Below, piece by piece: positions 36,243 to 49,415 of a stretch of 64,000 nucleotides of DNA. The notes beneath the pieces were generated by a model, which saw only the letters and a list, made by a program, of their open reading frames with translations, had not been told where the DNA came from and did not search any database. Made by a program: the position numbers and the translations under genes. Origin of the DNA: Azadirachta indica. Lineage: Eukaryota; Streptophyta; Magnoliopsida; Sapindales; Meliaceae. The stretch covers positions 3,216,966-3,280,965 of the forward strand of contig CM040446.1 of NCBI GenBank assembly GCA_022749755.1, written 5' to 3'. The stretch's first letter is position 1, and each line of letters begins with the position of its first letter.

Positions 36243-38690
36243 TGAGAGCATCCACACTAAAATTATATTTAAATGTAACATTGCAATATAACTAGATGTA
36301 TGTTGAGAGTTTATATAATTATCATTATAACACACCTTAGAAATTTATTCACAACACAACGAGATTTTTACCTTCGCAAGCTAAAAAAAAATTTCTTCCC
36401 ACAGATGGAGGAAGGTCCCCAAGATTTTGTAACTCGAACACGATCCCTCAAATGAAACGTACGAGCTCTTAGTTGAGAATTAAACTTTTACGTCTAGAAG
36501 ACTATCTATCTATTATTTGTTAATTAAATTCATATATATTCACATCTAACATAAGATATAAGTAAAAGTTGACTAAATGATCTAGGCTATAGTGAATAAA
36601 AGAACTTTCAGTTATATTAAAGGCTAGCTAAATCAGCATATATGTATAATTTTTCAATTATGAACTTTTATAACCTATATAAACTATGATTGCCTATAAT
36701 ACATATATGTATTGACTTTTTTTTTTAAATTCTCAATTATAAGTTTCAATTTCGTGAATAATTGAAAATTTGTAAATTTGTAAATTTTACTTATTTCAAG
36801 CTAACATTTTAAATTTTACTTAATTTTTAAATTTTGCATTAATGTTTTGAATTTCATGTAATATGTTTGAAAATTTGTGTTATAGATGCAATAATAAATT
36901 CTTAATCAAGTACAGGTTTTTTTTTTAATTTAAATTTGAATAATTTTATTCAAATATTTAAGAACTGTTTATTTTTTTAATTTATATCTAGAATATAATT
37001 AAAATAAAAATTATAACTTAAATTTGAATAGCCAAATATCTGAATAAATTAAATATTTTATTTGTCAATAATACCTTATTTTATTACTTAACATTTATAT
37101 ACGTTAACAATTTAATATATTAATTTTAAATTTTTTAGGACATATATGTTAACATATCAATTTCAAATTTTTTATTTATATGTTATATTAAATTAAATTT
37201 TAAATATTTAATAATTATTTTTATTAAATAACCATTAATTTTAGGGCATAATCATTATTTTGAAACTTTTATGAGTATTTTTAAACCTATTAGTACTAAT
37301 TTATCCAATAAATCAAACCTTAATTAAGGAGTTGAATGTTCCTTTCACTATATACATTGTTAACTACAATTAACAAACTTAAACTTTATTAACATATTTG
37401 TGATCATTCTTAAAACATAGTGATGAAAAGGGATAGAATGGAAAGATTTTTTTTTTTTTTTCTGTGAACAAATTAGTAACCTCAATGATAACTCACGTTA
37501 CATGCATAAAAAATAAGTCTAAATTTTATCTTATATTTAATTCAAATTTTGATTTATTCTCAGCTATACGTTTTGGGTGGTTCTTGGAAGAGCAATTAAC
37601 AACTCTAAACTTATCATTAATTAATTTCTCTTTTCAATAATAAAAAAACATTCGTTTCTCTTTTTTCATCTTTGCATTTATAGTTCATGGTAGTGTTTCC
37701 ACAATTTTCTAGCACTAAAGCCTACCCAACACCAACATTACCCTCATAAATATTCCCAAAGTGGACAACTGCCTTGCCTCAAAGATTCTTAGACTCATTA
37801 TCCATGCGCTGCCTACCCACCACTAATTACAACACAATTACTACCCATTCTGCCGTGTAATTGAAAATCTCACCTCCGTAATTATGTTTATTGTTGCTTT
37901 TCCAAAAAAATAAATAAATAATAATTTTTATTGTTACTCCAAGTACTCGGTTGGTTGGTTAATTATAATAAAAATTTGTACTAGAAGTCGAAGTAGCATA
38001 ACTATATAATACAACTAATTACATAGATTAATGATTAATCCTTCCATATAATCACACAACTAATTACATCATCTAATAAATACTCCCCAAATAAAATTAA
38101 AATCAACTACTGGAAGTCCTATGAATGAACTGAATTTATACTTAAATCAAATCAAACCCGAGAAACGTTCAGTGTTCATATATGCGATCAAAATGAAATC
38201 AACGGTCTTTCAGTGGTAGTTGGAATGAATTATTGCATGCAAAAGAAGTAGTGCCTGGGCGTTCAGAACCCCGCCCAAATGAAAGACGATAAGCATATCC
38301 ACGTTCGCTTTATTATATTCTTGATTTTAAAGTTCCTTCGCTGATTCCTTTTCACGTACGTGCCTTGTACCCCAACACATGGAACTTGCCTCCCTCCTTC
38401 ATTTCGGAAATATCTTCTCCCCCACCGGACAGTGACAGCTTAACCATCTGTCCAATAATTTATTACAATTATTAATTATATTTATAATTCTTGAGGAATG
38501 AGATCTACCATCCTCGTAGGCTATTTATTAATTGGTATCATATAATTATCACATTAATATAAATTAAAAATAAAAATCATATATATGTAATTTTTAATCA
38601 TGTTTTTCCTTTTGTGTATATATATAATTGTTAATCATATCTTTCCTTTTGTGTATTTGCTAGTACATATGACAATCTAAGTTCGTACAA
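36243..38690. repeat. Complete UGT upstream region with no gene (orphan unit)
   Basis: Collinear with 51808-54330 (before UGT-D) and 59465-62710 (before UGT-E), including the block around AAGTCCTATGAATGAACTGA (38115) and a G-box-like site changed to CACGTACGTG (38360). Where D and E continue into the gene, this copy passes near 38600-38700 into the PR-1 upstream block. No coding sequence. Confidence 0.8.
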
Positions 38691-38706
38691 TTAGAAGTAG
38701 CAGTTG

Positions 38707-39265
38707 GGGTTAGGAAGAGGGATAAAGTGTCAAACATAGGTGGCACCCATGTTCGATAATGACTGCCACAATTTTTTTTTTTTTTTTTTTTTGGTGGGGG
38801 AGACAAACTTTATCAAGATAGTAAATTCTTTCTTATATTTCATCATTAAAGTTTGTGTTGGCCCTATCTATCTACCTATCTTCATCTTTCTAATTCGATT
38901 CGCCCAACGCAATAATCGGAGATCATATAAAGAAGATACATAATTTTAATTAACAAATTAGATCAAATATTAATAGTACCTAGATTATGATTAAACAATA
39001 CAATACTATATAAAGAATGTATTTGGAGTTGTCGAGAGCATTTGGACTTTAACAATAAACATGTATAATATATGCGAAAACCAATCAGGTCATGCCACGT
39101 AGCAAAAGATAATGGACAGTTTAAAGCGAAATCAATGTTTTAGGAGCAATATCATACTAGCTCGCTTTGAAGTCTTCTACTGCTGTAACTAAGTAATAAA
39201 TATTTCATATTTTAGAAGTGAATTAATTAAAAAAAATGTTTTAGGAACTTAATTAATTAAGTATA
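38707..39265. repeat. PR-1 upstream block, copy 2 (displaced)
   Basis: Homologous to 6222-6805, starting GGTTAGGAAGAGGGATAAAG and ending near TTAATTAATTAAG. The PR-1 TATA box and gene are not included. Confidence 0.8.
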
Positions 39266-40184
39266 ACAACACTTGACTGACCTGCTGGAGTTATGGATCA
39301 AGTCTGGTCATAATGGATTGCATTATTTTCTATTTGTATACACTTCAATTCATGTAAAAAAAATTTGCCAAACATTGTACAAAATTCCTTTTATACAGAG
39401 TAGGCTGTTAATATAGCCCATTATTACATCTTACTTTTATAGGAGTTATTAGATTCAGTTGAGTCATTTAACTGTTTATATTTTATCTGTATAAAATATG
39501 TTTTAAGACAAGAAATTTAACTATTTACTAAGGTATTTTTTATAATAGCAAATCTTTTTATATTTTTTTTCTTTTGACTGTCACCGGAAAAAGGTATTTG
39601 AGATTAAGAAATATTATTTTTTCTTCCACTCAGAAAAGGCTCAATTTTAAGTTGTTGGTCACGTAAAATTTTGAATTTTTTACTAACTTAAATTATTTGA
39701 AATATTTTTATTTTATTTCAAAATTTTTATCTCATTTATTTTTTTTTAAAAAAATTCTATTGAAATGATTACATAACTTTTAAGTTTATATTAAAAATTT
39801 TACTAACGTATTATATCAAATATATCTTAAAATATTTTTCTAGTTAAATTGAATCGCGTTTTTAAGAGATTTTTTTTTTTTTAAATGGCTTAAATAGACT
39901 TTAGATCAAGTTTTAACTCAAAATCTAACAGAATGATGAGGTTATAACTATTTCAACTATTAGGAAACATTTTTCAATTAAGATACTTGGATTGGAAATG
40001 GTCACACTCTTTCCTCGGTAGGTTGGTTAAGTTGGTTAATCATAATAGAAATTTGTACTGAAGCATCGAAATGGTCACACTCTTTCCTCGTAGCATACAT
40101 ATATACACAAACATAGATCAATAATCCTTTCATATATTCACCCAACTAATTGTGTCATATAATAAATGCACATCAAAATTAAAA
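39266..40184. other. AT-rich spacer
   Basis: No gene or recognised element. A short direct repeat, GAAATGGTCACACTCTTTCC, occurs at about 39996 and 40068. Confidence 0.5.
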
Positions 40185-41260
40185 TCAACAACTGCCAGTC
40201 CTATGAACGAAATGAATTTGTACTAAATCAAATCAAACAGGAGGAATTAATGTTCAATATTCGTATACGCGATCAAAATCAATGGCCTTTCCTTGGTGGT
40301 TGGAATGAATTATTTCATGCTATAAATGACTGCATTAACAACCGCACACGAATTCAAGACGGTGAGCATATCCACGTTAGCATAGTATTCACGACGTGAC
40401 ATGGTCTAAATATCTATCGATTAAGATATATTTATTTTTTAATTTAAGATTAAATATTATTATTTAAATATTTAATATCTATTTATTTTTAACTTATAGT
40501 CAAATATTTATTAAAAATATAAAATATAATTAAATTAAAATTTAACTTAAATTTTAATAACGAAACGGTTGAATAAATTAAATATTTTATGTTAAATATT
40601 ATTTAATATTTATATATATTAACAATTTAATATATTAATTTTAAAATTTTGAAAATTTATATATATTAGCATATCAATTTCAAATATTTAATTTTTATAA
40701 AAATAAATAATTTAATATTTTTATTTAAACATGTAAGATAAAAAAAACATGTTAATCAAATTTAAACTTAAAAAAAAAAAAAAAAAAGCACTATCTAAAT
40801 ATAATTCAAATTCACGTAAATTTTAACTGTAATGAATTAAAATATTTTTAAAAAATTTATTTATTTTTATATATATATAATATTAACTTAATTATTTATA
40901 AAGATATAATAAATAAAATTATTAATTTTTAAATATTTATATTAAATATGATAAATAAAAAATAAATTCAAAATAAAAAGCATGAACAGGCCCCGAGCAT
41001 ATTTACGTTTTCTCCCCATTGCAAACTACTCCCCACGTGCCTTGCATGCACACCAACCTTTCTCCTAACAAAAAAAAAAAAGAAACATATAGGATAGATC
41101 TTTTCATTTATATTGCTAGTAAAAATAAAAAGTAAGTAAAGATTTATTTATTTATATTAATTGTATGCTCAATAATTTTTTAACAAAATATAATGAAAAT
41201 AATATAATTTTAAGTATGGAAATAATATATATTATCTAAAACCATTTATGATTATTATAT
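40185..41260. repeat. UGT-C distal upstream block, first copy
   Basis: Matches 14095-15080 upstream of UGT-A; its second half (from 40430) recurs at 42083-42900, so the distal promoter is partly doubled here. Carries a G-box at 41034-41039. A 77-codon frame at 40166-40399 is not kept in the sister copies and is not taken as a gene. Confidence 0.75.
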
Positions 41261-41379
41261 ATATATATATAATTGCTAACCATGTCTTTCCTTTTGTATA
41301 TATTTATAATTGTTAATCATATCTTTCCTTTTGTGTATTTGCTAGTACATATGACAATCTAAGTTTCTATAATTAGAAG

Positions 41380-41806
41380 GAGCATTTGGGGTTAGGAAGA
41401 GGGATAAAGTGTCAAACATAGGTGGCACCCATGTTCGATAATGACTGCCACATTTTTTTTTGTATGGGAGACAAACTTTATCAAGATAATAAATTCTTTC
41501 TTACATTCATCATTAAAGTTTGTGTTGGCCCTATCTATCTATCTATCTTCATCTTTCTAATTCGATTCGCCCAACGCAATAATAGGAGATCATATAAAGA
41601 ACATACATAATTTTAATTATCGAATTACATCAAATATTAATAGTACTTAGATTATGATTAAACAATACAATATTATGTAAATAATGTATTTGGAGTTGTC
41701 AAGAGCTTTTGGACTTTAACAATAAACATGTATAATACATGCAAAAACCAATCAGATCATGCCACGTAGCAAGAGATGCGGACAATTTATAACGATTTCT
41801 AATAAA
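41380..41806. repeat. PR-1 upstream block, copy 3 (displaced, shorter)
   Basis: Homologous to the first two thirds of 6222-6805 (GGTTAGGAAGAGGGATAAAG to CCACGTAGCAAGAGATGCGG). Together with copy 2 it shares the leading sequence TTGCTAGTACATATGACAAT, absent from the native copy, so the two displaced copies are closer kin to each other. Confidence 0.8.
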
Positions 41807-42082
41807 GAATAAGTTTTCTTATCTCTCATGCATAGCTAAAATGCCTCCATCTTCTTTCTTGAGTCAAAATTTTTTACAAACTCAAGAATTTTAATCTGTT
41901 TTGATTTCAAAAAGAAATAATTTCTCAAAAATGTGCTACGAGTTTTGGAAGATTTCCCTTTTTAAACATAAGAGTCAACCTATTGTAAGTTGTGAAAAAA
42001 GAAGCACAACTTGTTGTCAAGGTCGATCTTTTCTCTCAACAAAGTATTCTGCCACAAGCTGCACTTCTCCTTTCACGAGTTG
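41807..42082. other. Unassigned 0.27-kb insert
   Basis: Less AT-rich than its neighbours, found once in the window, with a 60-codon plus frame (41901-42083) that I do not recognise. Its placement between two copies of the distal promoter block suggests it arrived with the rearrangement. Confidence 0.4.
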
Positions 42083-43252
42083 ATTTTAAGTTTAAATATA
42101 ATTATTTAAATATTTAATATCTATTTATTTTTAACTTATATTTAAATATTTATTAAAAATATATAATATAATTAAATTAAAATTTAACTTAAATTTAAAT
42201 AACTAAAACAGTTGAATAAATTAAAGATTTTATGTTAAATATTACTTAACATTTATATATATATTAATAATTTAACATATCAATTTTAAAATTTTGAGAA
42301 TATTTATATATATTAACATATCAAATTTAAATTTTTTATTTTTATAAAAATAAATAACCTAATATTTTTATTTAAACATGTGAGATAAAAAATTAAACAT
42401 GTTAATCAAATTTAAATTTTAAAAAAAAAAGCACTACCTAAATATAATTCAGATTCACATAAACTTTAATTGTAATGAATTAAAATATCTTTAAAAAATT
42501 TATTTTTTTTATATATATAATATTAACTTAATTATTTATAAAGATATAATAAATAAAATTATTAATTTTTAAATATTTATATTAGATATGATAAATAAAA
42601 AATAAATTCAAAATAAAAAGCATGAACAGGCCCGAGCATATTTACAGTTTTCTCCCCATTCCAAACTACTCCCCACGTGCCTTGCATGCACACCAACCCT
42701 TCTCCTAAAAAAAAAAAGAAATATATAGGATAGATATTTTTATTTATATTTCTAGTAAATATAAAATGTATGTAAAGTTTTCTTTATTTATATTAATTAT
42801 ATGCTTAATACTTTTTTATGATGAAAATATAATGAAAATAATATAATTTTAAGTATGGAAATAATGTACATTATCTAAAAATATTTATGATTATTATATA
42901 TTAAATTATTACTGAAATATGAAAAAAAAATTAGAAACATTTTAGCATCTCAATTTGGCCAAATTCATTTTAACATTTTAATTTTAATAATTATATCTTT
43001 TTTTTAAAAATTTTGTAAAATAATAAAACAAAAAAAAATTAGAATTCAGATTTTACTCCCTAATATATTGTAAATAACAGAGGTTAAATTATTATTCCCT
43101 TAAAGTTCAAGTATTTTCCTACTTTTTCAAACTCAGGAGTATCTAAGACGTCTGAAAACTAGAAAGCATCACGACTTTCTCGAAAAGTTAAAGTAAATAG
43201 CAATATTCTAAAATAAAAAATAAAAAATGCCACCTTACCTGCTCTTGTTCGC
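42083..43252. repeat. UGT-C distal upstream block, second copy, and proximal promoter
   Basis: Matches 14365-15427 upstream of UGT-A. G-box plus RY pair at 42674-42690. The last 300 bases (AGGAGTATCTAAGACGTCTG and on) are near-identical to those before UGT-A. Confidence 0.8.
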
Positions 43253-43260
43253 TATAAATA
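43253..43260 (+). promoter_or_regulatory. TATA box of UGT-C
   Basis: TATAAATA, a strong match. The D and E promoters have GATAAATA at the aligned place. Transcription would begin near 43285, upstream of an in-frame ATG at 43320. Confidence 0.7.
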
Positions 43261-43346
43261 GGAGCATATTCACTTAGAGGACATTATCCTATCTTATCCA
43301 ATCAGAATCAAATACATTTATGTACTTACGAAGCAGAAAAGGCAGC

Positions 43347-44850
43347 ATGCAAGAAAGCGGTAGCACCCAAAAACACGTCGCTGCTCTACCTTTTCCATTC
43401 GGAAGCCATCCAATAAGTATGCTGAAACTCGTGCAGCGGCTATCCACTGCTGTCCCAGACCTCAAGTTTACTTTCCTCTGCACTGCACAAGTCAACGAAG
43501 CACTGTTTTCGAAAAAAGTCGAGATTGATGTTAACAAGATAAAACCAGTAAATGTCGACAGCGGGTTGCCGGAGGGCTTCAAGTATAGGGGTAATCCCCA
43601 GGAGCCTGTCGACTATTTTCTGAAGGCGACGCCTGGGAATTTTGAATGGGCTCTGAAGACGGCGGTTGCTGATATGGGGACGGAGATCAGCTGCTTGCTC
43701 ACAGATGCGTTCCTTTGGTTCTCGGCGGAAATTGCGGAGTCCAAGGGAGTCCCGTGGATCCCATATTGGACGTCCGGTCCGCGATCGCTACTCGTCCATG
43801 TTGAAACGGATAATATCCGGCAAATTATGGGAGTTAATGGTTAGTATATAAGTAGGAGAACCACTATATGTTGTAAATAAATAAATAATTATATTTCTGT
43901 TGTAGAAATGCAAAATTTTCGGACTCAGACGTTTTTCCATTTTGAATTATTTGGCTTATTAATTAATTAATTTTTCGATCTTCAATATGCATGCAGCACC
44001 TGAGAACAAAACCCTCGATTTCCTTCCAGGATTTTCTTCGATACGTGCGAAGGACTTACCCGAAGAAATAATCTCGGCGGACATAGAAGCACCTTTCCCG
44101 CAGATGTTGCACAAATTCGGAAAAGCAATGACAAAGGCAAACGTTGTTGTCTCAAGCCATATCGAAGAACTAGACCTTACTGTTGTTGAAACACTCAAAT
44201 CAAGATTCCGCAACTTTCTGAATATTGGCTCCTTCACTTTAACAACTTCGCAGCCAGATCCTCATGGCTGTCTGCAATGGTTGAATCAACGGGAAAAGTC
44301 ATCAGTTGTTTACATTGGTTTTAGTACAGTGCTTGCACCGCCACCAGCTGAGCTTACAGCGTTGGCCGAAGCCCTAGAGGAATTAAGACTTCCTTTTCTT
44401 TGGTCATTTACAGGCAGTGCTGAAGAACAATTGCCAAAAGGGTTTGTGGAAAGAACAAATGCATATGGGAAATTGGTGCCATGGACTCCCCAGCCGGACG
44501 TTTTGGCACATTCTTCAGTTGGGGTGTATGTGACTCACAGCGGGTGGAACTCTGTCGGTGAGAGCATTGGCGGTGGTGTGCCAGTGGTTTGCAGGCCATA
44601 TTTTGCCGACCAGATGCTGATCGGACGGACCGTTGAGGCCGTTTGGGGGATTGGTTTGGTGGTTGAGGGTGGGAAATTGACGAAAGATGGAACAGTAAAA
44701 GCTCTGAAACTTATATTCTCAAGTGAAGAGGGGAAGAGAATGAGAGAAAATGTTGGGGTCCTCAAGGGTCTTGCCAGTAAGGCTGTAGAAGCTGATGGTA
44801 GCTCTGCTAAAAATTTCAAGGCTCTTGTTGAACTTTTCACCAACATTTGA
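43347..44850 (+). CDS. UGT-C: UGT78-like flavonoid 3-O-glycosyltransferase, intact
   Basis: Exons 43347-43839 and 43997-44850, intron 157 bases, 448 residues; nearest relative is UGT-A, with about two dozen residue differences by eye. Same predicted reaction (sugar transfer to the flavonoid 3-hydroxyl, cytosolic). Catalytic His21 and Asp120 are present, and the PSPG box (residues 327-370) has the normal GGVP and final DQ. Differences worth noting: the strand before the PSPG region reads YIGFSTV where A has the family-like YISFGTV, and HSGWNS replaces the usual HCGWNS, as in A. Start choice: the ATG at 43347 aligns with the start of A, but here an upstream in-frame ATG at 43320 (ATC in A) would add nine residues (MYLRSRKGS) and is the first ATG after the TATA box. 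Possible poly-A signal at 45018. Confidence 0.92.
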
Positions 44851-45515
44851 TAATAATATGTTAAATTTCAAATATGCCTACGTCAATGCTATGTTTTCTG
44901 GTATTAGAGTTGAAGCAATTTAAGGATTTGTAATTTACTTTGCTTAATTTCGGCCTGATGCTGGCCCCTGTACCTTGCAAGATTGATGAGCTGTAGTTAT
45001 CAAAATAGGAAAATGGAAATAAAAAAAAATTATTCCATGGGATCGCACTCCGTAACGATTAGTTTTTTGAAACGAAGACTCTAAATTTGAAGGTTTATTA
45101 TACAGAAGAAAGAAATTTAAGCTTGAAGGGTAAACAGCAATAGGAAATTGGATTCAATCACATTCGCATCCCTCACCTGATCACAACTATCGGAAGCAGC
45201 ATAAATGGACAGATATTTAAAATTCATGTGCTGTGACACATCTCATTGCCACGGAAATTCATGGTATTCAACATTTGAATCATAAAATGATAGTTCCAAT
45301 AAACAATAAAATTGTATTGCCACCACAAGAGTAGAAAGGAGTTTGCAACATCAAATTCATAGCACAGGAGTGTTGGATGTAGTTTCAGCAAATGCCACCA
45401 ATTTTAGGTTGTTAACACCACCAACTAAGCATCCAAACAAATGAATCAAAGAAGGAGAATTTGCATCAACTAAAACAATGCAGAAAAATAAAATAATTGG
45501 CCGCAAAAATAGAGG
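44851..45515 (+). other. 3' flank of UGT-C
   Basis: Near-identical to 17025-17694. The match ends around AAATAGAGGAAAAA, after which UGT-A is followed by the copia LTR and UGT-C by a B-type upstream block. Confidence 0.75.
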
Positions 45516-45519
45516 AAAA

Positions 45520-47220
45520 ATAAAATAATATATTAAAATATTTTTAACCGTTTTGTTTTTACTCTTTTAAAAATAATATGATATTTAATTATAAAAAAAT
45601 TAAAAATAAAATACCTCTTTAACACCTTATTTTATATATAATATGTCTATTCAAAAAATCATATTAAATTCATCATAGACTCTTTAAAAAAATTATGAAA
45701 ATATAAATAAAAAATAAATACATGTTACATATACATATATTACAAATAAAATAATAAAATTCTCTTTTTTTTTATATTTTTAATTAAAATCAAATTATAT
45801 TATTTAACAATAATATAAAAAATATATTTAATTTCTATTTCTATTAATAAATGATGCCAAATTCTTGTTTTAATATTTTTTATTTATATTCTCATAATTT
45901 TTATTAAAAATATAATTAAAATATAATCTTTTAAACAATCTATTTTATATATAAAAAACAAAATGTTACAAAAATGTTTTTATTTTTTTATAATTAGATA
46001 TCAAATTATTCTTAAAAAAGTAAAAAAGAAGAAGATTAAAAATATTTCAATTGTAGATTTTGTCTAACTTATTTTAAAAAGAATTTTAACAATAGTATTT
46101 TTTCTAAATTTTTTATTAAAACAATAAATTAAAAAATTATTTAATCCTTAATATATTGTCAAAAATATTTAAAATGGGACTAAAATATTATAATTAGAAA
46201 AGTATATTGTAAAAGATATTAAAATACAGAAATATAGATTAAGTTGTTCTAATTTAAAATGGTATATCCTATATTATTATTTTATAAAAATTTAAAAATA
46301 TAAATAATAATAACTTAACTAACATGTCAATCCACGAAAATAAATGTCAAAAAATATCTTTTTATTTCGTTGTACTATAGGGTATATGTCAATTATTTTA
46401 TCGCGTAATTTCGAAATAAATGTGAAAAAAAACATCTTTTTATTTCATTGTACTTTAAGGTATATGTCAATTTTCTTATGATGTAATTTCGAGTACTCCT
46501 AGTACAAATAATAAATTTATACTCAAATATAGATTAATGATTAACCCTTCCACATAGTCACACAACTAATAATATCATATAATAAAATAAACTACTGAAA
46601 GTCAAATGCATTAAACGAATTTGTCATTAAAATCAAATCAAACGCGAGAAATTAATGTTCAATATTCATATATGCGATCAAGGTCAAATGCCCTTTGACG
46701 GGTAGGTGAAATGAATTATTGCATGCAACAAACTTTGCAAAGAAGCAGTGTCTGGGCGTTAACCAGTCAACCACACACACAAATATAAGAAGTAAGCATA
46801 TCCACGTTAGCTTTATAATATTCGTGATTTGATGTCGACTGAGCGAGAGCATATATTTAAGGTTTCTTCCCAACAATTCACACTACTCCTTATCACCTGC
46901 CTTGTACACCAACAGTTCTTAACATCTGTATAATAATTTATTAAAATTATTAATTATATTTTTGGTTATTGAGAAATGAGTTCTACCATCCTAATAGGCT
47001 ATTTAGTAATTGGTATTATATAATTATCGATCATATTAATTAATTTAAAAATTTTATACGTAAGCGTTTATATTTTGACATTTTTTATTAGATAGTCTCA
47101 TAAATAAGCGTGATAGATATATAAATATCGATAAAAGAGTTCCTAATATCCTTAGTTTGAACGTGATCAATCACGTAAATATCATAAATATAAAATATGA
47201 TATCGACAAATTTTATTGTA
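45520..47220. repeat. Orphan copy of the UGT-B upstream region
   Basis: Matches 33610-35007 and keeps about 235 bases that B has lost (46590-46825). Stops at GATATCGACAAATTTTATTGTA, where B continues toward its gene; here the 2.2-kb duplicate at 47222 follows instead. No UGT coding sequence. Confidence 0.75.
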
Positions 47221-47221
47221 G

Positions 47222-49415
47222 TATATGTGCAAAAATTAAGGATCTTGCTATCTGACAAATCAAATCAAAAACAGAATTTTTGGTCCCCAACAATGCAGAA
47301 TTTTTTGGGCTATTTTGCTAGCTCAAAACTAGGTTTTTCACCATAAATACATTTTATATACTTCCTGCAAGAGACTTACATGTGTCTTACATTCATTTGT
47401 GGATTTTAACCGTATTAAAATGGTAACAAAATACAAGATACCTTATATTTTTCTGCGTAAACAATACCCCATAAACAGTTAAATGAACAGTACCCAAAAT
47501 ATTTTTCAGCACATTAGCATCAACAAGAGTTTACATAAAAACTTATAAATTTAATATATACAAATTATAAATTTTAAGTAAGTTAGAAGCACGTATTCAA
47601 ATTACAAGCAACAACGGCAAAGATTTGCGGCAAGCTGCGGCAGGAAAACAGGAGAAGAAAGATTGGAAGCTACAAGAAAAACAGCGGCAAAACGTTTGGC
47701 AGAAAGCTGCAGCACGAAAAGAGCAGCAGAAAGATTGGCAACAAGCTGCAGCAGAACACACAGCCTTTAACAGCAACTAGCAGCATAAGTTGCAAAAAAC
47801 AACCGCAGAAACTCTCATCATAAATGGTTAATTCAGGTACTGATAAAATCTCATCATAAGTATTGTAATATATTAATGGTGCAGAATAGTTAGTTCTTAC
47901 TGAATATAGTTGCTATTTCTTTGTATCTTGCTAGATCTTTTTAGAGTTAATGGCAGCAAAGGATTTGCATCTGTAGGCTTTCGCAGCTTCCTCGATCATT
48001 TAGTGCTCTAATATTTCTGGATCCGTGTGATTTATTATATCCTAACCAATTTTTGTCAAAATCAGTAAAGACACTCCTTGTTCATTGCTCACTTATGTCA
48101 TTAAGAGATAGTTGACTGCATTTTGGCTTAGGTAGGCCATCGTTAACTTGACGAATGTATATTTTTCAACTCTTTATGCCTGTTATGTGGCTGGCAATTT
48201 AGTGGAACAGCTTTAGAATTTTGCTTGGCTTTCTGCTATTGCACTATTAAATCCAAGTCTTCGACCTGTGGCACTTTACCAGGGTTGGAATTTTTCTATT
48301 GAGATTATTTTAACCTTCAAAAATAGGACGATGAAGAAGACAACTTTCTAACTCTTTGGTTAAACATAATCTTTCTTTATAGTCGAAACTAAAGTTAGAA
48401 TTGGTGGATTGAGTGTTCTTTCTTGTGTTTTGGCCAGAATTGAAATTGGTGAATAGGTATGTTACTGTTGTTGTTGGTTGCTGCTGCTTTCAATTTGGTG
48501 GAATGCTTAGGTTGCTGGATATGGCTTGGGTTTGAATGTTATGGTCGGTTTGGTTGAATGCTTGTTGGAATGATTTGGTTTGCTTGAGGAATGGTTAGAA
48601 TGGAAAAGAGAATTAAACTAGAACTTGTTATTTGTTATGCAGACAAAATTTAGGTTTATATGTAGTGTCTGATTGAACTAGAACTTGCCTATACGTGCTT
48701 GTATTGAATGAGTTTTGATATCTAAGTTTAACTTTAATTTTAATTTAAAGGTCCATTTTCATTATATTGCTATTTAAAACTAAGTATTATTGAAAAATAA
48801 TAAGAACAAGATTAGTTATTAAATATATAAAATTATTTTCATATTTTTAATTTGAAAAAATTCATTGCTACAAAATTTCGACAAATAATTTAAAACATTT
48901 CAAAACTCTGGCATTGTAAAAGGATCAATTTAGTATTAGTATTATTCCGATACAAAAATTTCAATAACGTAAAAATACCAATTTAGTATGGGTATAATCT
49001 TAATGCAAAAGTCTCAATAATATACTAATACAAAAGTTTCAATAACATATGATGCTTTGGATCATTAATACTCATACTTTTTTTATAATATGAAATTTAG
49101 TGTTAGTATTCACTGACCTAGGTATCTAGATATTTTAAACTAGTGTCAATAAAATATATCATTCATATTAAACTGATGTCAATAACATCCAAACTTCTAG
49201 TAGTGCATTTTTTTATTTAATTCTGAATTAATTTGAATTCCAAATAGACTTGAATGGCTAAATTTGAATGATTTTTTTCTTAATTGTATTCATAAAAAGA
49301 GAGGAGAATGTCTAACACCCTCTATTATTTGATTTAATAACCTATTATCCTCTATTATTTAATTAATACCTCAATACCCCTCTGACATTAGATCTGTTAA
49401 GACTAGGCCAAAAAT
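47222..49415. repeat. 2.2-kb segmental duplicate, copy 2
   Basis: Matches 22193-24395. Includes the LTR-like segment 47272-47525 and the left end only of the TIR element that is complete at 24287-25643; the match is cut at 49415 inside that element. Confidence 0.8.

Noticed and set aside
40166..40399. 77-codon frame upstream of UGT-C
   Set aside because: Lies in the repeated upstream block; the copies at 14105, 38110, 53640 and 62070 do not keep the frame.
41807..42082. Possible 3' end of a retrotransposon pol
   Set aside because: Reading both strands I could not find the expected RNase H end motif; left as an unassigned insert.
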